Below are positions 54,000-62,719 of a stretch of 64,000 bases of DNA, piece by piece (the stretch's first letter is position 1; every line of letters starts with the position of its first letter). Below the pieces are notes generated by a model. It saw nothing but the letters and a program-made list of their open reading frames with translations, had not been told where the DNA came from and made no database searches. The translations under genes and the position numbers were made by a program. The stretch comes from Polaromonas sp. YR568 (GTDB taxonomy: Bacteria; Pseudomonadota; Gammaproteobacteria; Burkholderiales; Burkholderiaceae): NCBI GenBank assembly GCA_945871335.1, contig CAMBWM010000001.1:1-64000 (forward strand), written 5' to 3'.

Positions 54000-54225
54000 C
54001 CTGGTCAGTATGGCCAATCAAATTGGTCAATTTTTCTCAGCCTACCCGGACCGCGACGAGGCCTTGGAAGGCATTGCCAACCATATTCGCAAATTTTGGG
54101 AGCCTCGCATGCGGCTCCAATTGTTTGAAGGCATTGACGCTGGTAAAGCCGCTGAATTGTCAGCGCTTGTCGCGCAATCACTGGCTCTGCATCGCAACTC
54201 GCTTCAACCTGCGACATCACGCTGA
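53986..54225 (+). CDS. fdsD: Formate dehydrogenase delta subunit
   Basis: A 79-residue small subunit of NAD-linked formate dehydrogenase. It starts MDIHNLVSMANQIGQFFSAYPDRDEALEGI and contains HIRKFWEPRMR, both diagnostic. It has no cofactor motif; in Cupriavidus it is needed for an active enzyme complex. The ATG lies within the end of fdhD (14-bp overlap). It ends the operon; modC faces it 31 bp away. Confidence 0.92.
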   Translation: MDIHNLVSMANQIGQFFSAYPDRDEALEGIANHIRKFWEPRMRLQLFEGIDAGKAAELSALVAQSLALHRNSLQPATSR

Positions 54226-54256
54226 ATCGCTATTTCCCCTGAACTGCTTATGCAAT

Positions 54257-55423
54257 TTAGCGCACCGGCATCACATGTATCCAGCGACAGTCCATGCTGA
54301 TGCCGAGACTTTGACCGGTTTGCACGTTGTGTCTTTGCATGCCTGACAGCGTCAATTGCAACTGAAGGTTTGCAGGTTCTTCTAACGTCAATGTGGCCAG
54401 AGACATTTCACCCAGACTGCGTAATTCACTGACTTGTGCCTGCAACAAGACACGCTGATGGTCATTTTTTTCTTCTTCAGTCCATGCAGGATGCACTTGA
54501 AAACCGTCACCTTGAATCACCCAAGTCACCGCTTGACCCGTTTTCTTTAAGCGCCCTTTGTCTTTGACGACCAGTGCCAGTCCGCTTGCCGCGTCGGGGT
54601 TCGACAACCATTCCAGCCAAGCAAAACCCTCCGGCAAGGCATGCGGACCGCCATGGCCCAACCAGCGACCATGAAAGCGGTTGGGTATACCTACCAAGTC
54701 AGCCACGCGGGCATTGCGCGGAGCCCGGTGAATATGAGCAGGCGTGGCCTCTTGCAACACCTGCCCTTCATCCATCACCACCAGTTTGTCTGCCAGTTGT
54801 CTGGCTTCGTTCAAATCATGTGTGACCAGCACGATAGGTATGTGCAAATCGCGGCGTAAATCCGCAATCAATGCGTAAAGCCCTCTGCGACTCATTTGAT
54901 CCACGGCAGAAAACGGCTCGTCCATCAGCAGCAACTTAGGCTGTCTGGCCAAGGCTCTGGCCAGCGCTACCCGTTGTTGTTGACCACCGGACAACATTGC
55001 GGGCACACGTTGTTGTTGCTCCGCAGTCAAGCCCATGCGATTGAGCCAGTCGATAGCAGCATGCACACGCGCTTTCACTGGCAAATGCAACATGGCAAGC
55101 GAGACATTGTCGATGGCGTTCATATGCGGCATCAAAGCGTAATTTTGAAACACCAGACCCACCAGACGTTGGCGTGCTGACAAGAAAATGCCTTGATCCG
55201 TGTTGCACCAGGTTTCCCCTGCGATCAGCACTTTGGCTTTTTCGGGTTTAAGCAAACCCGCCATCAATCGCAGCATGGACGTTTTGCCCGCACCTGAGGG
55301 ACCAACGAGCGCGAGCATTTGACCGGGTTCGCAACTGAAGCTGCCGTGCAACGGCATGGGCAAGTGTTGGCTCACACTGACATGCAAACCTGCGCTGTGG
55401 TTTCCGTTAGTACCTTTATTCAT
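54257..55423 (-). CDS. modC: Molybdate ABC transporter ATP-binding protein
   Basis: A 388-residue ABC ATPase that powers molybdate import. Walker A is GPSGAGKTS, the signature is LSGGQQQRVALARALAR, and Walker B is LLLMDEPFSAVD. A C-terminal TOBE-like domain (about 300-388) is where molybdate could be sensed. The start overlaps the modB stop by four bases. It is the last gene of modABC and would supply molybdenum for FdsA encoded next door. Confidence 0.94.
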   Translation of the reverse strand: MNKGTNGNHSAGLHVSVSQHLPMPLHGSFSCEPGQMLALVGPSGAGKTSMLRLMAGLLKPEKAKVLIAGETWCNTDQGIFLSARQRLVGLVFQNYALMPHMNAIDNVSLAMLHLPVKARVHAAIDWLNRMGLTAEQQQRVPAMLSGGQQQRVALARALARQPKLLLMDEPFSAVDQMSRRGLYALIADLRRDLHIPIVLVTHDLNEARQLADKLVVMDEGQVLQEATPAHIHRAPRNARVADLVGIPNRFHGRWLGHGGPHALPEGFAWLEWLSNPDAASGLALVVKDKGRLKKTGQAVTWVIQGDGFQVHPAWTEEEKNDHQRVLLQAQVSELRSLGEMSLATLTLEEPANLQLQLTLSGMQRHNVQTGQSLGISMDCRWIHVMPVR

Positions 55424-56118
55424 CTGCGCCTCGTCAATCGCGAAGTGGCAAAAAACGAAGCCGCCACAGCCAATAAGGACATGAGCAGTAACAGCAAGGC
55501 CATTCGATCAGCTGATTGCACATCAAAAGCTTGCACCCGGTCGTAAATGGAAATCGCCAGTGTTTTGGTTTCACCCGGGATACTGCCGCCCATCATCAAC
55601 ACCACACCGAACTCACCCAAGGTATGCACGAATGTCAGCACCATGGCTGACAACACCCCGGGCCAGACCAAGGGCAACTCGACCCGCCAGAACGTGGCCC
55701 AACTGCCTAGCCCACATACGGCTGCGGCTTCATTCAAGTTGGCTGGCACAGCCTCAAACGCGCGCTGTATGGGTTGCACCAAAAACGGAATATTGAACAA
55801 CACAGAGGCGACAACCAAGCCGGAGAAATGGAATGCGAGATGGATACCTTGCTGTGACAACCACTGACCCAATGGCGAGGCTGCACCGAATGACACCAAC
55901 AAGTAATAGCCGAGCACAGTGGGTGGCAACACCAAGGGCAACACCACCAAGGCCTCAATCAGGTATTTGCCTTTGAACTCGGTATAGGCCAACCAACGCG
56001 CGAGCAGCATGCCGGGCGGCAACAACAAAGCCAGCGTGACCGCTGCGAGTTGCAATGACAGTGAAAGCGCTTGCCAATCGATGATGTTCTCCTGCGAATC
56101 AAGGCATGGCAAAGCCAT
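55420..56118 (-). CDS. modB: Molybdate ABC transporter permease
   Basis: An inner-membrane permease of about 232 residues with five or six hydrophobic segments and the ABC-permease EAA loop (NEAAAVCGLGSWATFWRVELPL). It begins near IIDWQALSLSLQLAAVTLAL, typical of ModB. The start is uncertain: ATG at 56118 lies inside the end of modA (20-bp overlap), and an AGGAG 12-15 bp before the usual N-terminus has no ATG or GTG after it, only ATC codons. Confidence 0.88.
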   Translation of the reverse strand: MALPCLDSQENIIDWQALSLSLQLAAVTLALLLPPGMLLARWLAYTEFKGKYLIEALVVLPLVLPPTVLGYYLLVSFGAASPLGQWLSQQGIHLAFHFSGLVVASVLFNIPFLVQPIQRAFEAVPANLNEAAAVCGLGSWATFWRVELPLVWPGVLSAMVLTFVHTLGEFGVVLMMGGSIPGETKTLAISIYDRVQAFDVQSADRMALLLLLMSLLAVAASFFATSRLTRRR

Positions 56119-56872
56119 ACCGCGACAGCACCGCTTGAGCCGGTGCACTGCCGAGGTAATCGTAAAACGACTGCGCGGCAGCCGACACGGGTTTGATCAA
56201 CACCATGCGCTGAATCAAGGGCTGGTGGTTTTTCGCATCAATCAAATCAAACCGTCCTTTGCCTGTGAACGCAGGTGCCACGGCCAATGACTGGGCGATG
56301 ATGCCGGCTTGCGCTGAACCCGACAATGCAAATTGCGCGGCCTGCGAAATGTTTTCACCCAGAATCAATTTGCTTTGCACTGCGCTCCACAACCCGGCGT
56401 GTTGCAACACCTGTTTGGCGCGTTCACCATAGGGCGCATGCTCGGGTTTGGCGATGGCCAGTTTTTGCAAGCGTCCGTCTTGCAAGCTGGCAGCCAAGTC
56501 TTTCAAACTGCCGTCGGCTTTGAGTGGCGATCCGTTGGGTGTGAAGACACCAATGCGGCCGATCGCATACAACTTGCCACGGTCTACGGTCTTGCCTGCA
56601 TCCGAGAGTTTGTACACAAAATTTTCATCTGCCGACATGAATATTTGAAATGGCGCACCTTGCAGAATTTGCGTGGTGAATTGCCCGGATGAGCCAAACA
56701 CCAGCGTGATGTTTTGACCGGTTTGCTTTTCATAACGGACGGCCAATTCTTCCAAAGCAAATTTCAAATCAGACGCTGCAGCCACACGCACCACAGCGGC
56801 GTTTTGCGCATGCGCCAGTGACATCAAGCCGGTAAATGCAGACATGATCCAAGCGAATAAAAACTTTTTCAT
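56099..56872 (-). CDS. modA: Molybdate-binding periplasmic protein
   Basis: A 257-residue binding protein with a signal peptide (MKKFLFAWIMSAFTGLMSLAHAQ). Family blocks are VRVAAASDLKFALEELA and VFGSSGQFTTQILQGAPFQIFMSADE, the loop that contacts the oxyanion, and the C-terminal SFYDYLGSAPAQAVLSRYGF. It leads the modABC operon. The ModE-box palindrome is 82 bp upstream of its start. Confidence 0.94.
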   Translation of the reverse strand: MKKFLFAWIMSAFTGLMSLAHAQNAAVVRVAAASDLKFALEELAVRYEKQTGQNITLVFGSSGQFTTQILQGAPFQIFMSADENFVYKLSDAGKTVDRGKLYAIGRIGVFTPNGSPLKADGSLKDLAASLQDGRLQKLAIAKPEHAPYGERAKQVLQHAGLWSAVQSKLILGENISQAAQFALSGSAQAGIIAQSLAVAPAFTGKGRFDLIDAKNHQPLIQRMVLIKPVSAAAQSFYDYLGSAPAQAVLSRYGFAMP

Positions 56873-56953
56873 AATGGTTGTTTGACCAGATCAAAAATTG
56901 ATTTGAGTGCGCAAAGAAATGACATACTGTGACTAAGATTTTTTTCAAAGCGC

Positions 56954-56982
56954 ATTCGCTATTCTTTTTTTGAATAGCGAAT
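56954..56982. promoter_or_regulatory. ModE-box palindrome between modA and modE
   Basis: A perfect inverted repeat: ATTCGCTATTC (56954-56964), a 7-T spacer, GAATAGCGAAT (56972-56982). The Escherichia coli ModE box has the form TCGCTATATA-N6-TATATAACGA, so the outer CGCTAT/ATAGCG core matches. It lies 25 bp before the modE start and 82 bp before modA, so molybdate-bound ModE could repress both genes. Confidence 0.8.
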
Positions 56983-57006
56983 GTATCACAAGCCCGGAGT
57001 CAAGCA

Positions 57007-57771
57007 TTGCCACCTAAAAAAATTGCTAAGCCGCTGCCAGACGCTCTGGGTCATGCCATCACGGACAAGCGCCTGCTCATATTGCGCAGCTTGGCCAAAG
57101 TCGGTTCTATTTCGCAAGCCGCCAGAGAGGCCGGTGTCAGTTACAAAGCCGCTTGGCAAGCGATTGATACCTTGAGCAATTTGTCCGGTGTGGCCTTGGT
57201 TGAAAAAGTCGTAGGCGGTGCAGGCGGAGGCGGTGCGCGGTTGACACCTGCCGGTGTTCAATTGCTGGACGCCGCCCAAAAGCTGGGCACTGTGCGCAAG
57301 CAACTGCTGGCGGAGATGACGCCTGCCAACGCCAAAAACAGCATGCCGCAAACATCCATGGCGTTGGCGCTTCGCACCAGCATGCGCAACCAATTGATGG
57401 CGAAAGTCATGGCGGTCAAAACGGTAGGTGCGTTGGCTTGGGTCAAAGTACAACTCAGTGAAGACATGGTTTGGGTGGCCAAAATCACCAAGGAAAGTGC
57501 CCAGCTATTGGACTTGGTGCCCGGCATGCAAATCATGCTTTTATGCAAAGCCACTGCAGTCCGTATTTCACGCCATTTGCTGGAGAAACCGGGCGCTAAC
57601 AGGGCTCAAGGCAAAGTCACACGCCACTCGCGCGCCAAAGCCACTGAAATCAGTTTGCAAATTGCGCCCCATATCAGTCTGATTGGTTTCGCCGAAGATG
57701 AACAGATCAAAACCGGTGAAACCGTCTACGCTTATTTGGAAGACTCAGCCTTGGTTTTGGCATTGGTATGA
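57007..57771 (+). CDS. modE: Molybdate-responsive regulator ModE
   Basis: A 254-residue ModE. The N-terminal winged helix (RLLILRSLAKVGSISQAAREAGVSYKAAWQAID) binds DNA. Two C-terminal TOBE/MopI domains (residues about 120-254; RTSMRNQLMAKVMAV and TRHSRAKATEISLQI) bind molybdate. The start is TTG at 57007, as no in-frame ATG is near. It diverges from modA across the ModE box, giving autoregulation and control of modABC. Confidence 0.92.
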   Translation: MPPKKIAKPLPDALGHAITDKRLLILRSLAKVGSISQAAREAGVSYKAAWQAIDTLSNLSGVALVEKVVGGAGGGGARLTPAGVQLLDAAQKLGTVRKQLLAEMTPANAKNSMPQTSMALALRTSMRNQLMAKVMAVKTVGALAWVKVQLSEDMVWVAKITKESAQLLDLVPGMQIMLLCKATAVRISRHLLEKPGANRAQGKVTRHSRAKATEISLQIAPHISLIGFAEDEQIKTGETVYAYLEDSALVLALV

Positions 57772-57825
57772 ATTTTCTAAAACAGTTAAAGTCAACCACA
57801 CTTTAGAAATCACACTGAGAACTTT

Positions 57826-58161
57826 ATGCACTCCAGATTCCACACTGTCACTTTGGCCGGGCTGTTGTATGGCTTGCTGAGTTTTGCGACATTTGCCCAA
57901 GACAAGGACCTTGAATCTAAAGCACTTCACGCGCGTACCGATGCCTCTATGTGCTCCAACTGCCACGGCACTGAAGGCCGCGCAGTCAAGGACTCTGCGG
58001 TTCCCTCTATTGCGGGCTTACCGCGCGACTACATGGTGCAACAAATGCAAGCCTTCAAAGACGGCAGCCGCCCCGCCACCATCATGCATCAGATCACCAA
58101 GGGTTTGACTGAAGCGCAAATTGCTTCCATGGCCGATTATTTTGCTGCGCAACCCCGTTAA
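57826..58161 (+). CDS. Cytochrome c subunit of sulfide dehydrogenase (FccA-like)
   Basis: A 111-residue exported monohaem cytochrome c. A signal peptide (LAGLLYGLLSFATFAQ) is followed by the haem motif CSNCH (43-47) and a likely axial Met in PATIMHQI (M87). It lies nine bases before the FAD subunit gene, so it is its electron acceptor. The classical FccA of Allochromatium has two haems; this one has only one, more like SoxE. Confidence 0.85.
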   Translation: MHSRFHTVTLAGLLYGLLSFATFAQDKDLESKALHARTDASMCSNCHGTEGRAVKDSAVPSIAGLPRDYMVQQMQAFKDGSRPATIMHQITKGLTEAQIASMADYFAAQPR

Positions 58162-58170
58162 GGACTGACC

Positions 58171-59436
58171 ATGAAAAGAAGACATTTGTTGCAAGCCGGA
58201 CTGGCGTTTGGCACGGCTCCCGCGTTGTGGGCGGCCAACTTGCCCGCCAAAGCACAGGTGGTGGTCATCGGCGGCGGCTATGGCGGTGCGACTGCAGCCA
58301 AGTATGTGCGCATGCTCTCTAATTATAAAATCAACGTGGTGTTGATTGAGCCCAACACCAGTTTCATCTCCTGCCCTATGTCCAATCTGGTGATTGGTGG
58401 CAGCAAAAATTTGACCGAGTTAACCACCTCATACGATGCGCTCAGCAGCAAGCACGGCGTCACCATCGTCAAAGACAAAGTGACGGCGATTGATCCGCAG
58501 AAAAAAACGGTGGCATTACAAAACGGTGCCTCCATCGCTTACGACAAACTCGTGCTGTCTCCTGGTGTGGACATGATGTTCGACAGCATCGAAGGCTTGC
58601 AAGCAGCCAATGCCAGCGGCCAAATTTTGCAAGCGTGGAAAGCCGGTCCAGAAACCCATGCCTTGCGCAAGCAACTCGAAGCCATGCCCGATGGCGGTGT
58701 CTATGCGCTGACGGTGCCAGAAGCGCCCTACCGCTGCCCGCCCGGACCGTATGAGCGCGCCAGCCAAGTCGCGCATTACTTCAAGCAAGCCAAGCCCAAA
58801 TCTAAAGTCTTGATTTTGGATGCCAATCCCGACATCACCTCTAAAGCGAGTTTGTTCAAGAAATTTTGGAGCGACAACTACAAAGACATCATCGAGTACC
58901 GCCCGAACCACAAAGTAACTTCTGTCGATGCTAAAGCTATGAGCATCAACTTCGATGTACAAGAACCGGTGAAAGCCCAAGTTTTGAATGTGCTGCCGTC
59001 TATGCGCGCAGGTGCTATTGCGGTGCAAACCGGTTTGGCCACCGCCAACAACCGATGGTGCGGCATCAACTACCAAAGTTTTGAATCTGTTGCCGCCAAA
59101 GATATTCATATTCTGGGTGACGCGATATTGGCTGCACCCGCCATGCCCAAGTCTGCGCATATGGCGAACTCACACGCCAAGGTGGCAGCAGCGGCCATCG
59201 TGGCAGAACTGTCTGGCCTTGAATCCAACCCCGCCCCCTATTTGACCAATACCTGCTACAGCTATGTCAGCGACAAAATGGTGGTGCATGTGGCCTCGGT
59301 TCACCAGTACAACGCCGAGGAAAAAACCTATAAAACCGTGCCCGGCTCAGGCGGCTTGTCCAGCGAAGCCAACGCCTTGGAAGGCACATACGCTTGGAAC
59401 TGGGCGCAAAACATATGGGCTGATTCGCTGCTTTAA
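58171..59436 (+). CDS. fccB: Flavocytochrome c sulfide dehydrogenase flavoprotein subunit
   Basis: A 421-residue exported FAD protein (Tat-like RR signal MKRRHLLQAGLAFG) that oxidises sulfide to sulfur and passes electrons to cytochrome c. The FAD-binding block is VVVIGGGYGGATAAKYV. C68 in SFISCPMSNLV fits the cysteine that binds FAD covalently. C189 (YRCPPGPYE) and C362 (TNTCYSYV) fit the redox disulfide pair. The C-terminus ends GTYAWNWAQNIWADSLL, as in FccB. Confidence 0.92.
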   Translation: MKRRHLLQAGLAFGTAPALWAANLPAKAQVVVIGGGYGGATAAKYVRMLSNYKINVVLIEPNTSFISCPMSNLVIGGSKNLTELTTSYDALSSKHGVTIVKDKVTAIDPQKKTVALQNGASIAYDKLVLSPGVDMMFDSIEGLQAANASGQILQAWKAGPETHALRKQLEAMPDGGVYALTVPEAPYRCPPGPYERASQVAHYFKQAKPKSKVLILDANPDITSKASLFKKFWSDNYKDIIEYRPNHKVTSVDAKAMSINFDVQEPVKAQVLNVLPSMRAGAIAVQTGLATANNRWCGINYQSFESVAAKDIHILGDAILAAPAMPKSAHMANSHAKVAAAAIVAELSGLESNPAPYLTNTCYSYVSDKMVVHVASVHQYNAEEKTYKTVPGSGGLSSEANALEGTYAWNWAQNIWADSLL

Positions 59437-59441
59437 TCAAT

Positions 59442-59543
59442 GGTTAATCGGGGTCAGGTTCGGTAATTGGGGTCAGGTTCCAATTAATTCCCAATTAATT
59501 GGAACCTGACCCCAATTACCAATTACCCAATTACCGATTAACC
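59442..59543. repeat. REP-like nested inverted repeat (GGGGTCAGGTTC family)
   Basis: A perfect 28-bp inverted repeat (59462-59489 with 59493-59520, CCC loop) inside an outer 10-bp pair (GGTTAATCGG at 59442-59451, CCGATTAACC at 59534-59543). GGGGTCAGGTTC occurs twice as a direct repeat (59450, 59469). It lies between the convergent fccB and pyrC' genes. Similar GGGGTCAGG motifs are known from elements moved by REP-associated tyrosine transposases (RAYT). None is seen in this window. Confidence 0.85.
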
Positions 59544-59545
59544 GC

Positions 59546-60841
59546 TTAATTCAATTCAAAGGCCACTCTACCCGCTACCAAGGTGGCTTGCACTTTGCCC
59601 GGCATCAAACTGGCGTTCATGTCAAATGCAAACGGTGTGTGTTTGCTTTGGCTATGCAAGGCTGACGGCATGACCTGCCAATGCTCAGAGGGTTTGTAAA
59701 TACAAATATCAGCGGGTGAACCGACCACCAATTGCCCCAGTCCCTGTCCGGCAGCACCGAGCAATGCAGCAGGTGCACTGGTCACCACTTGCAAAGCACG
59801 CATCAGGCTGACACCACTTTGCTCGGCCCATTTCAAGCTTGCGCTCAGCAACATCTCCAACGCCGTGGCACCGGGTTGCGCTTGGGCAAATGGCAAGTCT
59901 TTGGCGTCGCCCTCCACCGGCGTGTGGTCTGACACCAGCACATCGATCGTGCCGTCCGCCAAACCTTGTCGCAAAGCCTCTCTGTCGCGCTGCTGGCGCA
60001 AAGGCGGCGTCAGTCGGGCACGGGTATCGAAATAACCGACATCGTTATCGATGAAATGCAAATTGTGGATGCTGACATCGGCGCTGATGGCCAGACCTTC
60101 CGCTTTGGCCAGGCGTACCAATTCCACACCGGCGGCGCTGGACAAGCGACACACATGCAACCGCGCTCCGGTGCTGCGCATCACATCTATCAAGGTATGC
60201 AGGGCAATCGTTTCTGCAGCCACCGGCACACCGCTCAAACCCAATCGTGTGGCCAGCGGTCCGCTGGCTGCCACGCCTTTACCCAGATGCACATCTTGCG
60301 GTCTGAGCCACACGACGTAGCCATAGGTGGCTGCGTATTGCATGGCGCGTTGCAAAGTTTGGGTTTGCGTCATGCCGTGTTCAGCCTGAGAAAAACCAAC
60401 GCAGCCTGCCAGTGTCAACTCGGCCATCGGTGTCAGGCTTTCACCCGCCAGCCCGCGTGTCAATGCACCCAATGGAAAGACGCGCGACAAGTGCAAACGC
60501 GCAGCCCGAAATTGCAGCATCTCGACTAACCCGGGTTCATCCAACACCGGTTGCGTGTCCGGCGGACACACCACGCTGGTCACTCCGCCGGCGACTGCGG
60601 CGGCCAATTCAGACTCGAGCATGCCCTCGTGTTCATGACCCGGCTCACCCAGACGCGCACACGCATCCACCAAACCGGGAATCACCATGCAATCGGTGGC
60701 ATCGATGGTTTGGTCTGCTTTGAAATTGGCGGGAATCTGGCCAATGGCCAAGACATGGCCTTTTTGCACGGCCACATCGGCGCGCTGGCTGAAACCACTG
60801 GCCGGGTCGACCACATGTCCGTTTTGTATCAGTATGTTCAT
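59546..60841 (-). CDS. Inactive dihydroorotase homologue PyrC'
   Basis: A 431-residue amidohydrolase-fold protein of the class I dihydroorotase family. The metal motif DxHxHxR is replaced: after D59 the histidines read C61 and R63 ([14 protein letters not shown]). It is therefore very probably not catalytic. Such PyrC' (PyrX) proteins form a complex with PyrB in Pseudomonas, where they are needed for aspartate transcarbamylase activity. Its start overlaps the pyrB stop by four bases, which supports that role. The active dihydroorotase must be elsewhere. Confidence 0.9.
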   Translation of the reverse strand: MNILIQNGHVVDPASGFSQRADVAVQKGHVLAIGQIPANFKADQTIDATDCMVIPGLVDACARLGEPGHEHEGMLESELAAAVAGGVTSVVCPPDTQPVLDEPGLVEMLQFRAARLHLSRVFPLGALTRGLAGESLTPMAELTLAGCVGFSQAEHGMTQTQTLQRAMQYAATYGYVVWLRPQDVHLGKGVAASGPLATRLGLSGVPVAAETIALHTLIDVMRSTGARLHVCRLSSAAGVELVRLAKAEGLAISADVSIHNLHFIDNDVGYFDTRARLTPPLRQQRDREALRQGLADGTIDVLVSDHTPVEGDAKDLPFAQAQPGATALEMLLSASLKWAEQSGVSLMRALQVVTSAPAALLGAAGQGLGQLVVGSPADICIYKPSEHWQVMPSALHSQSKHTPFAFDMNASLMPGKVQATLVAGRVAFELN

Positions 60842-61800
60842 GCGTCATTCCCCGCCACGATAGACATCACCGCCATGCGCACCGCTATGCCGAAGGTGAC
60901 TTGCGTCAAGATGACGCTTTGCGGTCCGTCAACCACGGCCGATTCGATTTCTACGCCTCGGTTGATCGGCCCCGGGTGCATGACGATGGCGTCCGGCTTG
61001 GCCAATTGCAGGCGGCTTTGCGTCAAGCCAAAGCTTTTGAAATACTCTTGGCTGGAAGGAAGCAATGCGCCACTCATGCGCTCATTTTGCAAACGCAGGG
61101 CGATGACCACATCGCAGTCGCGAATGCCTTCTTCGATGTTGTGAAACACCTTGACACCGAGTTGCGATAAATCGCCGGGCACCAAAGTTTTAGGACCGAC
61201 CACGCGCACTTCAGCACAGCCTAATGTGGTCAGTGCATGGATGTCCGAGCGGGCCACCCGTGAATGAAGTACATCACCAACGATAGCAACACGCAGATTG
61301 GCAAAGTCTTTTTTGAAATGGCGGATGGTGTAGGCGTCCAGCAAACCTTGCGTGGGATGCGCATGACGTCCGTCACCGGCGTTGATGACGTGCACGTGAG
61401 GCGCGACATGTTCGGCGATCAAATACGGCGCGCCGGATTCGCCGTGGCGCACCACAAAAATATCGGCAGCCATGGCGCTCAGGTTGGCGATGGTGTCGAG
61501 CAAGCTCTCGCCTTTGCTGGCGGATGAACGGGCAATGTCCAGATTGAACACATCGGCGCTCAAACGCTTGGCAGCGATCTCGAAAGTGGTGCGTGTGCGC
61601 GTGCTGTTTTCAAAAAACAAGTTGAAGACGGACTTTCCGCGCAGCAGCGGGACTTTTTTCACCTCGCGGTCGTTGAGCGACACAAATTGATTTGCAGTGT
61701 CAAGAATACGTGTGAGTATGTCGCGCGATAAGCCCTCGGTTGAGAGCAAATGGATTAACTCACCGTTACGGTTGAGTTGCGGATTGCGTTTGTAAAGCAT
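60838..61800 (-). CDS. pyrB: Aspartate carbamoyltransferase catalytic subunit
   Basis: A 320-residue enzyme that makes carbamoyl aspartate, the first committed step of pyrimidine synthesis. The carbamoyl-phosphate motif [12 protein letters not shown] is present, as are [12 protein letters not shown] and the [11 protein letters not shown] block. It starts at an ATG that overlaps the pyrR stop by one base (TGATG) and overlaps pyrC' by four, so the genes are translationally linked. Confidence 0.96.
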   Translation of the reverse strand: MLYKRNPQLNRNGELIHLLSTEGLSRDILTRILDTANQFVSLNDREVKKVPLLRGKSVFNLFFENSTRTRTTFEIAAKRLSADVFNLDIARSSASKGESLLDTIANLSAMAADIFVVRHGESGAPYLIAEHVAPHVHVINAGDGRHAHPTQGLLDAYTIRHFKKDFANLRVAIVGDVLHSRVARSDIHALTTLGCAEVRVVGPKTLVPGDLSQLGVKVFHNIEEGIRDCDVVIALRLQNERMSGALLPSSQEYFKSFGLTQSRLQLAKPDAIVMHPGPINRGVEIESAVVDGPQSVILTQVTFGIAVRMAVMSIVAGNDA

Positions 61801-62303
61801 CAGCGGTCCTTTACTGAAAATCCGAACTGACCAGCATCCTTGCGCATCAAGCGAAGGCTTTGGCTGGAGGGCAAGGTCAAACGGGCAGCTGCGTAATCTG
61901 CGTGCACGGGTAATTCGCGCCCACCACGGTCCACCAGCACGGCCAAATGCACCTCTGCAGGTCGCCCGTAATCAAACAACTCATTGACCACTGCACGAAT
62001 GGTTCTACCGGTGAACAACACATCATCAATCAACCAGATGACCGCGCCATCTACAGCAAATGGTAAACGTGTGGCTTCGCTGTCAGACAAGCCACGCTTG
62101 GAGAAATCATCGCGGTGCATGGAAGACGACACCACACCCATGGGTGACTCACGCTTCCAATCAGCTTGCAACTGTTGAGCCAGCCAAGCACCGCCCGTGG
62201 TGATGCCCACCAGGTGCGCAGTTGCAGGCACACGCTCGCGCAAGTCCTGCAACATCTGCGCGTACAAGGCTTGCGCATCCAAAGATAAATGTCCAGTACT
62301 CAT
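61800..62303 (-). CDS. pyrR: PyrR uracil phosphoribosyltransferase/regulator
   Basis: A 167-residue PyrR. The PRPP-binding block is [28 protein letters not shown] (DDVLFTGRT). In Bacillus it binds pyr mRNA to attenuate the operon; in proteobacteria it may keep the enzyme role only. The length and order yqgE-ruvX-pyrR-pyrB-pyrC' match Burkholderiales operons. It overlaps ruvX by four bases. Confidence 0.92.
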   Translation of the reverse strand: MSTGHLSLDAQALYAQMLQDLRERVPATAHLVGITTGGAWLAQQLQADWKRESPMGVVSSSMHRDDFSKRGLSDSEATRLPFAVDGAVIWLIDDVLFTGRTIRAVVNELFDYGRPAEVHLAVLVDRGGRELPVHADYAAARLTLPSSQSLRLMRKDAGQFGFSVKDR

Positions 62304-62719
62304 AGGGTAAGGCTTCTTAAAAATTGGTTCAGTATGACGCAGGCAGATGCTGCATCGACGTCTTTGGCGCCATCGCTTTTCGCTTCGGTGGTGGAGTAAC
62401 GTTCATCCACCTCGAACACTGGTAGTTCAAAACGGCCATGCAACTGTCGCGCGAATTTTTTCGCCAATTCGGTGTTTTCGTGCGCTGCGCCGTCCGGGTG
62501 GTAGGGCACGCCAACCACCAGCGCATCGGGTTGCCAACGTTCAATGTGTTTGGCGATCAGTGGCCAACGCGCGTCCCCGCTTGCATTGACTGTGCCCTGA
62601 GGTTGCGCCTGGCCCAGCAAACGCGATGCATACGCTACACCGGTGCGCTTGAGGCCAAAATCGAAAGCAAGAAAGGAATGCAAATGGGCATGGTTCATCG
62701 GCTGCACAGCCGTGTTCAT
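62300..62719 (-). CDS. ruvX: Holliday junction resolvase-like YqgF/RuvX
   Basis: A 139-residue RNase H-fold protein of the YqgF family, implicated in 16S rRNA maturation and recombination. Motifs are FLAFDFGLKRTGVA (first Asp), the VVGVPYHPDG loop and DERYSTTEAKS, ending in DAASACVILNQFL. The ATG at 62719 overlaps the yqgE stop (ATGA). A later ATG at 62698 would also give the full domain. Confidence 0.92.
   Translation of the reverse strand: MNTAVQPMNHAHLHSFLAFDFGLKRTGVAYASRLLGQAQPQGTVNASGDARWPLIAKHIERWQPDALVVGVPYHPDGAAHENTELAKKFARQLHGRFELPVFEVDERYSTTEAKSDGAKDVDAASACVILNQFLRSLTL

Noticed and set aside
59546..60841. Working dihydroorotase (pyrC)
   Set aside because: Key metal-binding histidines are replaced by Cys and Arg, so it is annotated as an inactive homologue.
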